NCBI GenBank assembly: GCA_029287575.1
Contig: JARFQW010000074.1
Location: 1-50,464 of the forward strand
Source: Gammaproteobacteria bacterium
Lineage (GTDB): Bacteria; Pseudomonadota; Gammaproteobacteria; Steroidobacterales; XN24
Direction: 5' to 3'
Length of the DNA stretch: 50,464 bases
Below are positions 1 through 7,381 of this stretch, in pieces; within the stretch, counting starts at the first letter, position 1; the number at the start of each line of letters is the position of its first letter. The position numbers and the translations under genes were made by a program. Under the pieces are notes generated by a model. That model ran no database searches. It saw only the letters and a program-made list of their open reading frames with translations, and was not told the DNA's origin.

Positions 1-59
1 TTCGAACCGCCGACCTACTGATTACGAATCAGTTGCTCTGCCGACTGAGCTACCCCGGC
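1..59 (-). tRNA. tRNA-Thr(CGT), 3' part cut off by contig start
   Basis: Reading the minus strand from base 59, the sequence opens with a GCCGGGG acceptor strand, then the D-arm (AGCTCAGTCGG type), an anticodon stem ACTGA/TCAGT with loop TTCGTAA and anticodon CGT (bases 26-24), and the start of the T-arm with GGTTCGAA at bases 8-1. The anticodon CGT reads ACG, so the amino acid is threonine. About 17 nucleotides (the rest of the T-arm, the 3' acceptor strand and CCA) lie beyond the contig edge. A good promoter sits just upstream. Confidence 0.93.
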
Positions 60-77
60 ACTGGGGGAAGGCGGCGG

Positions 78-106
78 AGTATATAAAAGGCGTTCCCCGG
101 CGGCAA
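78..106 (-). promoter_or_regulatory. sigma70-type promoter of tRNA-Thr
   Basis: On the minus strand TTGCCG (106-101), a 17-nt spacer and TATACT (83-78) form a near-consensus promoter. Transcription would start around base 71, about 12 nt before the tRNA 5' end. The discriminator CCGCCGCC is GC-rich, as is common for stable RNA promoters under stringent control. The CCCGGCG/CGCCGGG inverted repeat at 96-115 overlaps the -35 region and has no T-run directly after it, so I read this stretch as a promoter rather than as a terminator of the gene upstream. Confidence 0.6.
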
Positions 107-165
107 TGCGCCGGGCCCATTTCCGGCGCGAGCCCCGTGGCGCGCAGTGGCCGCCCCGATAGGGA

Positions 166-570
166 CTACTTCAGCTTTCGCTCGTCGTAGATCACCGGCT
201 CCCAGTCCCCTTTGCGGCCCTTGGCCTGGGCGCCGATCATGTAGCGCTTGCCGGCCTCCACCGTAATCTCGGTTTTCTGCGGCGCGGTCTTGCGCGCGTC
301 CCGGCCTGACTGAATCGGATCCACCGCGGCGCCCATGTGCTCCAGAATCGCCACGACCTCGATTTCGTGGTCCCCCGGGTCCACCAGATACTGGCGCTGG
401 CCCGTGTCCTCCACCGGATTTCCGTCGATGGCGACGATATAGGCATCCGACAGCTCGGCGGGCGTGTCCCCGAAATCGAGCATCGCCTTGCCTTCGTGAT
501 TCTCGTGGTGTCCGGCCACGGCGGGCGCGGCAAGAGCGAGCCAGGCCACGACAATCAAGAGTCTCTTCAT
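166..570 (-). CDS. small exported protein of unknown function
   Basis: A 134-residue protein with a clear Sec signal peptide (MKRLL, hydrophobic core to about residue 15, predicted cut after AVA at 19). A short His-rich stretch (HHENHEG, 21-27) follows, then a small mixed beta domain of about 100 residues without cysteines. Its repeated short beta strands recall PEGA-like or carrier-type folds, but I do not recognise the family. The ATG at 570 is chosen because AGGTG lies 7 nt upstream; a GTG at 579 in the same frame has no ribosome binding site. The gene reads toward the tRNA-Thr. The likely location is the periplasm. Confidence 0.72.
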   Translation of the reverse strand: MKRLLIVVAWLALAAPAVAGHHENHEGKAMLDFGDTPAELSDAYIVAIDGNPVEDTGQRQYLVDPGDHEIEVVAILEHMGAAVDPIQSGRDARKTAPQKTEITVEAGKRYMIGAQAKGRKGDWEPVIYDERKLK

Positions 571-747
571 AATCAGCACCTAGTTAAGATCCAGGAAGAC
601 GGCACGGCCGACCGGATGGACTCGCCAGTAGCGATTTCCGTCCCGGTCCCGTCCCGCGCACGCCTACAAGCATAGAAGACAACGGGCCGGTGGATATTGT
701 CGTTTTCCCGCTTGCGTTCCAATGAGCAGGAAAGGCTGGGGCGCCGG

Positions 748-1020
748 CTAGGCCTTTTCCAGCGTTGACGGGGTCACCCCTGCGTGCGCCAGGAATGCCC
801 GCAGATGCTTGACGTCCTGCTTCGTGCACGACCCGCTGTGATGCGGGCGATGCAGCTGGCCCTCTCTCTTGTTGAGAAGCACCCTGACCCGGGCTCCGTG
901 GTGATAGTCGAGTTCGGCGCCGAGGTGTTTCAGCAGCGACTCCACCTCGCGCCAGTGGATGTTGCCGCTGATCGGATCCGAGTAGATCGCGCGCAGCATT
1001 TTCTTGTGTTTGTGGCTCAT
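748..1020 (-). CDS. HicA-like protein, no HicB partner seen
   Basis: A 90-residue basic protein, MSHKHKKMLRAIYSDP..., with the layout of the HicA/YcfA double-stranded RNA-binding fold. An N-terminal helix is followed by IHWREVESLLKHLGAEL (about residues 22-38), a strand with a GARVRVLLN-type segment, then HRPHHSG, where HicA toxins carry their active-site histidine. HicA toxins are usually near 60 residues; this one has a longer C-terminus (KQDVKHLRAFLAHAGV), the form seen in stand-alone HicA-domain proteins. No HicB antitoxin lies on either side. The ATG at 1020 is preferred over GTG 1029 because GAGGG lies 8 nt before it. If it is a true toxin it cleaves mRNA, but the missing partner makes this uncertain. 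Confidence 0.65.
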   Translation of the reverse strand: MSHKHKKMLRAIYSDPISGNIHWREVESLLKHLGAELDYHHGARVRVLLNKREGQLHRPHHSGSCTKQDVKHLRAFLAHAGVTPSTLEKA

Positions 1021-1266
1021 GGATTCCACCCTCGTTCGGCCCGGTCACTGGTCCGGCGACTGCCTTGGGTCCCCTAGAACATAGTCTGCCGCAGACCATC
1101 CCGGGGCATTTGCATCGCTGCGGCCAGCGTTCGGTCGGCCGTCGATAGCATCTGTCCGTGGCCGGGCTCCTGATCAGCGGCGGCAACGGAACCTCGCAGA
1201 GCGGCGCCCCATAGTCTACATTCCCACGGATAACTCGGATGAAATCCATTGGGGGGTCAATAAGTT

Positions 1267-4134
1267 ATGTCAAGTCATCGATTAGCCGCGCTGGCCGCGG
1301 GTCTGTTGCTGGCCGCTGCCTCGGCCACTGCTGCGGCGCCGCAGCAGCTTCCCGGCCTGACGGCCTCTGCGAAGATCATCCGCGACGTCGACGGCCTCGC
1401 CCATGTTCAGGCCCGCAGCGAGCAGGACATGTTTTTCCTGCAGGGCTGGGTGCACGCCGAGGACCGTCTGTTCCAGATGGACCTCTCGCGCCGCCAGACT
1501 GACGGCACGGTGGCCGAGGTCGTGGGTCCGGCCGCGCTGCCCGGCGATGTACAACAGCGGACCATCGGCCTGCAGCGGGCCGCCGCCCGCTCATGGGCGG
1601 CGATCCTCGCCTCGGCTGACGCAGGCGATCCGGTGAGCATCGGCTCCCGGGACGCCCTGATTGCCTATTCGGCAGGCGTGAATGCGTATCTCGCCGCCGT
1701 CGGCAGCAATCTCCCTCCGGAGTACGGCGCGCTGGGCCTGACGTCGGTACGACCGTGGGCACCAGTGGACAGCGTCGGCATCGGTAAACTCATCGCCGCC
1801 GGTCTCTCCTTCGACCTCGGCGACATTGATAACACCGTCAACCTGGGAACCTACCAGGCGGTGCTCGGGGCCGCTGCCGGAACGGCGCTGTTCTTTGAGG
1901 ACCTGTTCCGCTCTCAGCCCTTCGATCCGGCCTCCACGGTGCCGGACTCCGGTGGCGACGGGGACGTCGGTCCGCCGAATCCGAAGGGCCCGATGAAGCC
2001 GAAGGACCTGGGCGCCGCGCCGGCGGGCGACCGGCCCGTACCGGGCATCAACCCCCGCGCTGTGGAGATGGGAAAACGGTATCTCGAAAAAGCCAAGGCG
2101 TCGCCATTTCTCAAGACCGTCATCGAGAATGACCGGGCCGCCCGCGGCTCGAACAACTGGGGCGTGACGCCGGACAAGTCCGCGACCGGGAACCCGATCA
2201 TCGCCAACGACCCGCATCTGGCGCTGAACCATCCGACGACCTTCTACCCGATGCAGATCTCCTCCCCCGGGTACGACGCCGTCGGCAACGGGTTTGCCGG
2301 GACGCCGTTCGTGATCACCGGCCAAAACCGTTTTATTGCCTGGGGCCCGACGACCAACCCGATGGACGTCACCGACGTGTTCCAGGACCAGGTGGTGCCC
2401 GACGGCGCCTCGCCCAGCGGTCTTTCCATCGTGCTGCCCGGGGGAGCGCTTGGACAGATCATTCCCATACCCGAGCAGTATTTCGTCAACGTCGGCGGCA
2501 ACGTGGTCCCGGCGCCGCCGAGCCCGAGCATCCCGCCGGCAACGCTCACCGTTCCGGCCCGCTATGACGGGGTGATCATCGATCTCGACACGACAGCCGG
2601 CACGGCGCTGACGGTCCAGTACACGGGCTTCGGGCCGACCCGGGAGCTGGAAGCGTTCTACCTCTGGAACACCGCCCGCAATCTCACCGACTTCCGGCGC
2701 GGGCTGGACCGGTTCGACGTGGGCTCCCAGAACTGGGCGTATGCCGACCGGTGGGGCAACCTTGGCTATTTCACGAGCGCCGAGATGCCGATCCGGACCG
2801 ACCTGGAAGCCGGCGCGCCAGCGCTGGGTATCCCGCCCTACTTCATTCGCGTGGGATCCCTCGCGGCACACCAGTGGCTGCCCCAGCAGAACAGCTACCC
2901 GGGCCAGACGATCCCGTTCGAAATCCTCGCACCGGAGGAGATGCCGCAGGTGGTCAACCCGCTGAACGGCTATTTCGTCAACGCCAACAACGATCCCGCC
3001 GGCACCACGCTGGACAACAACCCCTTGAACCAGCTAAGGCCCACGGGCGGTATCTTCTACCTGAACCCCGGCTATGCCCAGGGCTTTCGCGCGGGCAGCA
3101 TCACCGAGCGGGTGCAGCGGGCCCTGGCCACCGGCGACCAGAAGCTGTCGGTCGAGGAAATGGCTGATATCCAGGCCGATGTGGGCTTGCTGGACGCGGA
3201 ATACTTCGCCCCGAGGCTCGAGGACGCTTACAACGCGGGCCTCACGGCGGGAGCCGATCCCGCGCTGGCAGCCGCGGCGTCGGATCCGCGACTGGCTGAT
3301 GCCATTGCTGCGCTGAGCGCGTGGGCCGCTCTGGACTATCAGGCCAAGACGGGCATTCCGGAGGGTTATGACTCCGAGGACCTGGATGGCGATCCGGCCG
3401 GCAGTCTGGACTCGGACGAGATCGCTGCCAGCGTGGCGACGACCGTCTACAGCGTGTTCCGGTCCAGCTTCATCCGGGGCACCATCGATGCCGCCTTGGG
3501 CAGTCTGCCGAGGCCAGGTTCCAGCCAGGCCGTCACGGCCCTGAAGAATCTGGTCGAAAACGGCGGTGTCTCCGCCTCCGGACTGGACTTCTTCGCGGCG
3601 GGCAGTGCGGCGGACCAGGCCACCAAGGTGCAGGAAGTCATGCTGTTGAGCCTGTCGGACGCTCTGAATCGCCTTGCAAGCGCGGAGTTCGCCGATGCCT
3701 TTGGTAACAGCACCGACATCGACGACTACCGCTGGGGCAAGCTGCATCGCATCGTCTTCGATTCCCCCCTGGGCGGGCCGTTCAACGTGCCGCCCGCCTT
3801 CGGCCTGTTCCCGGATCCGCTGCCCGGTCTGCCCGGCGTGCCCACCGACGGGGGTTTCGGCGTGGTCGACGCCTCGTCCCACAGCGCGCGGGGAGCCGGG
3901 GTCAACGGCTTCCGCTTTGGCAGCGGCCCCACCAACCGGTGGGTTTCCGATGTCCCCCGGTCCGGACCGATATCCCAGTCGGTCTGGCCCGGCGGCACCA
4001 GCGCGATTCCGGGCGACGAGTTCTACGTCTTCCCGATGCTGCCCCGCTGGCTGACCAACGACGCCAATCCCATCCGCTTCAAGCGCGGCGATCTCAAGAA
4101 GGGCACGTCGAGCGTGACGAAATTCGTGCCCTGA
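1267..4134 (+). CDS. penicillin amidase (S45) family acylase, exported
   Basis: A 955-residue precursor of the Ntn-hydrolase family that includes penicillin G acylase and acyl-homoserine lactone acylases. Residues 1-24 are a signal peptide. The alpha part carries HAEDRLFQMDLSRR (about 62-75), typical of the family. The nucleophile is Ser295 in ARGSNNW, where autocleavage would separate the chains. It is followed by family motifs IIANDPHL and TGQNRFIAWGPT. The beta part is long (about 660 residues) with the usual NWAYADRWGNLGYF segment. The precursor should mature in the periplasm and hydrolyse an amide. Whether the substrate is an N-acyl-homoserine lactone, a beta-lactam or an N-acyl amino acid cannot be read from the sequence. 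A GGGGGG tract precedes the ATG. A flavin amine oxidase follows 94 bases downstream. Confidence 0.9.
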   Translation: MSSHRLAALAAGLLLAAASATAAAPQQLPGLTASAKIIRDVDGLAHVQARSEQDMFFLQGWVHAEDRLFQMDLSRRQTDGTVAEVVGPAALPGDVQQRTIGLQRAAARSWAAILASADAGDPVSIGSRDALIAYSAGVNAYLAAVGSNLPPEYGALGLTSVRPWAPVDSVGIGKLIAAGLSFDLGDIDNTVNLGTYQAVLGAAAGTALFFEDLFRSQPFDPASTVPDSGGDGDVGPPNPKGPMKPKDLGAAPAGDRPVPGINPRAVEMGKRYLEKAKASPFLKTVIENDRAARGSNNWGVTPDKSATGNPIIANDPHLALNHPTTFYPMQISSPGYDAVGNGFAGTPFVITGQNRFIAWGPTTNPMDVTDVFQDQVVPDGASPSGLSIVLPGGALGQIIPIPEQYFVNVGGNVVPAPPSPSIPPATLTVPARYDGVIIDLDTTAGTALTVQYTGFGPTRELEAFYLWNTARNLTDFRRGLDRFDVGSQNWAYADRWGNLGYFTSAEMPIRTDLEAGAPALGIPPYFIRVGSLAAHQWLPQQNSYPGQTIPFEILAPEEMPQVVNPLNGYFVNANNDPAGTTLDNNPLNQLRPTGGIFYLNPGYAQGFRAGSITERVQRALATGDQKLSVEEMADIQADVGLLDAEYFAPRLEDAYNAGLTAGADPALAAAASDPRLADAIAALSAWAALDYQAKTGIPEGYDSEDLDGDPAGSLDSDEIAASVATTVYSVFRSSFIRGTIDAALGSLPRPGSSQAVTALKNLVENGGVSASGLDFFAAGSAADQATKVQEVMLLSLSDALNRLASAEFADAFGNSTDIDDYRWGKLHRIVFDSPLGGPFNVPPAFGLFPDPLPGLPGVPTDGGFGVVDASSHSARGAGVNGFRFGSGPTNRWVSDVPRSGPISQSVWPGGTSAIPGDEFYVFPMLPRWLTNDANPIRFKRGDLKKGTSSVTKFVP

Positions 4135-4150
4135 GCACCGATGGGATCCG

Positions 4151-4176
4151 GGGCCGCCTCGTTGTCGGGGCGGCCC
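4151..4176. other. perfect 8-bp hairpin between acylase and oxidase genes
   Basis: GGGCCGCC (4151-4158) and GGCGGCCC (4169-4176) form a perfect stem with a 10-nt loop, 16 bases after the acylase stop. No T-run follows, so it does not look like an intrinsic terminator. It may instead mark the processed 3' end of the acylase message within a two-gene transcript. Confidence 0.35.
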
Positions 4177-4228
4177 TGATCTCCGTTTCCGTGCACGCCA
4201 CCGGGCGTCGGACACGTCGGCAGCACGC

Positions 4229-5443
4229 ATGAAACGGCGGACGTTCATCGGCTCGTTGCTCGCCACGTCGATAACGGGCCTGGCACAGGCCCGCAAACCG
4301 GATCGACCCCGCATCGCCGTGGTCGGCGCCGGGGCGTTCGGTGGCTGGACCGCGCTGCACCTGCTGCGCTCCGGTGCTCGCGTCACGCTCGTGGATGCCT
4401 GGGGCCCGGGACACTCACGGGCAAGCTCCGGCGGCGAGACCCGGGTGATCCGGTTCGCCTACCGGTCCAGGATCTACGTGGACATGGCCAGGCGGTCGGC
4501 GGAATTATGGCGCGAGGCCAGCGAATCCTGGAGCCAGTCTCTGTTCACACCCTCGGGCGTGCTGTTCCTGTACCAGAAGGGACCGGGATCGGCGTTCATC
4601 GAGGACGCCCGGGCCCATCTGGCCGACGCCGGCATCGACCACGAACGGCTGAGCGTCGACCAACTGGGCATCCGCTATCCCCAGATCGATCTCGACAACA
4701 TCGCCGGCGGGCTCTACGAGCCGGATGCGGGTTACCTGCTGGCGCGACGTGCCTGCCAGGCCGTACTGGAGGCGTTTGTCCGCGAGGGTGGCGAGTACCG
4801 CGTCGCTGCGGTACGTCCCGGGTCAGTCAACGGCCAGACGATGACACCCATCCGCCTGTCGAACGGCGACCGGCTTGCCGCCGACCAGTACGTGTTTGCC
4901 TGCGGCCCCTGGCTCGGCGCCCTCTTTCCGGATGTCTTGAGCGACGTGCTGACCGTCAGCCGCCAGGAGGTGTTCTACTTCGGTCTGCCCGAAGGCGATC
5001 GTCGCTATGCGGCGCCGGATCTGCCCGTGTGGGCCGACTTCGGAGAGCGGCTGTGGTACGGCATCCCGGGCGCCGAACGGCGCGGATTCAAGATCGCCGA
5101 CGACACCCGGGGCCCGCCCCTCGACCCCACTAATGCGGACCGCACTGCGAGCCGGGCCGGGGCTGCTGCGGCGATGGCCTATGTCGCCCGACGCTTTCCG
5201 GGTATGCGCGGCGCGCCGCTGATCGAGGCCAGGGTGTGCCAGTACACGAACACCCGTGATGGCGATTTCATCGTCGACCGGCACCCGGCTGCGGACAATG
5301 TCTGGATTGCTGGCGGCGGATCCGGGCACGGCTTCAAGCACGGGCCGGCCCTGGGGGAGATGCTGGCCGAGCAGGTCCTGGGTCTGCGCGACCGGAAACC
5401 GGTCTTCGGCCTGGGCCGGTTCTATCAATCGGGGGCAGTGTAA
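4229..5443 (+). CDS. Tat-exported FAD amine oxidase, sarcosine oxidase / N-methyltryptophan oxidase type
   Basis: A 404-residue DAO-family flavoprotein. The N-terminus MKRRTFIGSLLA fits a twin-arginine signal, ending near AQA (about 21). The dinucleotide motif GAGAFG (33-38) follows, then LVDAWGPGHSRASSGGETR, typical of monomeric sarcosine oxidase and SolA. Cys337 in VCQYTNTRDGDF aligns with the cysteine that binds FAD covalently in monomeric sarcosine oxidase. The C-terminal WIAGGGSGHGFKHGP motif closes the FAD site. The reaction would be oxidation of a secondary or N-methyl amine to imine with hydrogen peroxide. A Tat signal on this family is unusual and suggests a periplasmic enzyme acting after the acylase upstream. 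The gene follows that acylase on the same strand with no terminator seen. Confidence 0.85.
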   Translation: MKRRTFIGSLLATSITGLAQARKPDRPRIAVVGAGAFGGWTALHLLRSGARVTLVDAWGPGHSRASSGGETRVIRFAYRSRIYVDMARRSAELWREASESWSQSLFTPSGVLFLYQKGPGSAFIEDARAHLADAGIDHERLSVDQLGIRYPQIDLDNIAGGLYEPDAGYLLARRACQAVLEAFVREGGEYRVAAVRPGSVNGQTMTPIRLSNGDRLAADQYVFACGPWLGALFPDVLSDVLTVSRQEVFYFGLPEGDRRYAAPDLPVWADFGERLWYGIPGAERRGFKIADDTRGPPLDPTNADRTASRAGAAAAMAYVARRFPGMRGAPLIEARVCQYTNTRDGDFIVDRHPAADNVWIAGGGSGHGFKHGPALGEMLAEQVLGLRDRKPVFGLGRFYQSGAV

Positions 5444-5502
5444 AAACACTCAGGCTTCACTCTGACCCCGTACATGCTCTGATAAATTGGTGTGTGCCTG
5501 TC

Positions 5503-5529
5503 CTAGGGGGCTCGTTTCTAGGGGGCTCG
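5503..5529. repeat. 12-bp direct repeat CTAGGGGGCTCG, two copies
   Basis: CTAGGGGGCTCG occurs at 5503-5514 and again at 5518-5529, separated by three bases, in the 116-bp gap between two convergent genes. The same gap holds CACTCTGACCCCG (5458-5470) and TTATTGACCC (5537-5546); the latter is the reverse complement of GGGTCAATAA at 1254-1263. The gap may be a remnant of a small repetitive element, but no complete element is visible. Confidence 0.5.
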
Positions 5530-5559
5530 ACCCGATTTATTGACCCTTTGTTTGATCGA

Positions 5560-6918
5560 CTACGACGCGACCATCGATTGCGGGTTCGCTGGCTGTAGCG
5601 CGAACGTCGCCACTTCGTCCGCGAACCCCTTGAGCCGGCGCGGCGCTGACGGCTCGAGCCCGGCCGGTGAACCGGTCGCAGCGATAGCTTCCACTGTCTC
5701 GGCCGCCACAAGGACTTCACCTGGGCGAGCTTCCTCGCACAAACGGGAAGCGAGATTCACAGCCGAGCCCACAGCAGCATACTCGAGCCGGCCTGCGCCC
5801 CCGACAATGCCCACGGTGACGAGCCCGGTAGCGACGCCGACACCAACATCGAGTGGCTGGGAATTTTCGTGCCAGCGACGCACAATGGTTTCCGCCAGGG
5901 ACACGGCCCGCCGGGCGTGATCGTCGAACCTGAGCGGTGCGCCAAGGAGAATCAGCACGCCGTCGCCGGCATAGTCTTTCACGGTGCCTTCGAATTCCGT
6001 CACCGCTTCACCGACCTGGTCATAGTAGGCGCGCAGGATGGCGATCACCTCGCCCGAATTGTGTTCACGCGCGTAGCCGGTAAAACCGCGCAGATCGCAG
6101 CAGACGATGGACAATTCGTGACAGTCGTCCTGCATGGCGCTTCGCAGCCCGCGCCGGCGCACCAGGTCCAGCACATGGGGCGACAGGAAGCGGGTGAGGA
6201 ACTGACCGCGGCGGCCCTGCAGCACGTGATAGTGCAACGCCCCGATGAGCAGGATCAGGAGCCCGATCACCGTGGCCACCGGCGCGATCTGGAACGGCAG
6301 CACCAGACCGGAGGCGATGAAGGGGATGCCGATCAAAAAAGCGATGAGCCGTGTGCGTTCGGCCACGTCCGGGCGCCGGTTAAGACACAGCAACAGGGAG
6401 GCGCCCGCCAGCAGCAGGCTGATCTCCAGGGGCAGCGCGAAGAGCAGGAACTCGCGGCTCATCAAGCGGCCCTCGCTGAACAGGCCGCCGATGAATTCGC
6501 GGACGCGCATCTCCGGGTATAGAAGCGCAAGCACGCCGTAAACCACCACGAGTGCCTGGGCGATCCAGATCGACCAGTCCCCTAAGCGTGTCTTCAGTTG
6601 ACCGGCAGGGATCGTCTGCCGGACCCGGCGAATCCACTCGTAGCCCGACATGAAGGCGATTACGTCGACGGGACCGGCGAGGGCCGCCCAGGAGGGGATG
6701 TAGCCGGCCTGGAGCTTGAGCCGGAGCGTGACGTTGACGACGATGGACAGACCGACGAACGTGAGCGCCACCGCGAGCGCGCGACTCGTCGGAGAATCCG
6801 GGTCGGCGCGCACAAAGGCCAGCGCCATGCCCAACGCCACCAGCGCCGTGATGGCAGGCGCGGTGATGGCCGGTGCGGCGGTGTCGAACAAGGCAGTGCC
6901 CCCTCGGTGCCCACCCAT
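5560..6918 (-). CDS. membrane-bound class III adenylate/guanylate cyclase
   Basis: A 452-residue protein. Residues 15-232 contain about six hydrophobic membrane segments, and residues 265-440 form a class III cyclase domain. Metal-binding aspartates are Asp275 (CCDLRGFTG) and Asp319 (DYAGDG). Lys314 matches the base-reading lysine of adenylate cyclases, while Ser385 (VGSAVNLASR) stands where many have Asp or Thr. Asn388 and Arg392 match the transition-state pair. The product is probably cAMP made at the inner membrane, but the serine leaves base specificity open. The start is uncertain: TATAAT (6922-6917) overlaps the ATG at 6918, and a TTG at 6891 has AGGGGG seven bases before it, so translation may begin at residue 10. 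The gene is divergent from the FlgO/TPR gene. Confidence 0.9.
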   Translation of the reverse strand: MGGHRGGTALFDTAAPAITAPAITALVALGMALAFVRADPDSPTSRALAVALTFVGLSIVVNVTLRLKLQAGYIPSWAALAGPVDVIAFMSGYEWIRRVRQTIPAGQLKTRLGDWSIWIAQALVVVYGVLALLYPEMRVREFIGGLFSEGRLMSREFLLFALPLEISLLLAGASLLLCLNRRPDVAERTRLIAFLIGIPFIASGLVLPFQIAPVATVIGLLILLIGALHYHVLQGRRGQFLTRFLSPHVLDLVRRRGLRSAMQDDCHELSIVCCDLRGFTGYAREHNSGEVIAILRAYYDQVGEAVTEFEGTVKDYAGDGVLILLGAPLRFDDHARRAVSLAETIVRRWHENSQPLDVGVGVATGLVTVGIVGGAGRLEYAAVGSAVNLASRLCEEARPGEVLVAAETVEAIAATGSPAGLEPSAPRRLKGFADEVATFALQPANPQSMVAS

Positions 6919-7381
6919 TATAAAGCGCCCGGGATCAGCTCATGAGTTGGGCGGCCCGATTGTGAGAACGTCTGGTGGCGTGCGGACGGCCGGCCCGGCA
7001 CTGCAGTACATGGGATGGCGACGCGTCGGGTCAGGGGCGCTGGACGCGCCGCCTGCTTGCCTAGGATCGGCCTGTGAGCGCAGTTGCGCTGTGCTATGCC
7101 CGGAAATCCGTCTAGGTGCTGACCGGGAGACGCGGGGCGTCGAAAAAACACTCTCGACCCGCCCTAGCGATTCCGATCATTGGCGGCGGCCGAACTTTGG
7201 CGGCTATCAGCGGATAGGTGCCATGGCCAAGCGTGGCCGCAGCAGCGACCGTACGCGACGCAAGAGCGGACCTTCGCCCTCTTGCGCGGCCCGCAATAGC
7301 TACCGACTGCGCCGGCGGACCCTCATCCGGACCCGCCTTGGTATATTGGCGTAACTCGCGTTTCAAGGCGCCGGTGACGTC
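6919..7381. other. divergent intergenic region, no gene seen
   Basis: 463 bases between the divergent cyclase and FlgO/TPR genes. Open frames here are short and look like no known protein. A small hairpin GACGC/GCGTC at 7130-7142 is followed by an A-run. TATATT lies near 7341, about 40 bases before the start of the TPR gene, and could be a -10 element, but I cannot pair it with a convincing -35. The leftward -10 candidate TATAAT overlaps the cyclase start. Confidence 0.5.

Noticed and set aside
96-115. CCCGGCG hairpin as terminator of the small exported protein gene
   Set aside because: It overlaps the -35 of the tRNA promoter and no T-run follows directly.
1591-2871. 426-codon minus-strand frame in the acylase gene
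   Set aside because: It is Arg-rich, low-similarity translation typical of a shadow frame; the acylase is complete with its nucleophile and motifs.
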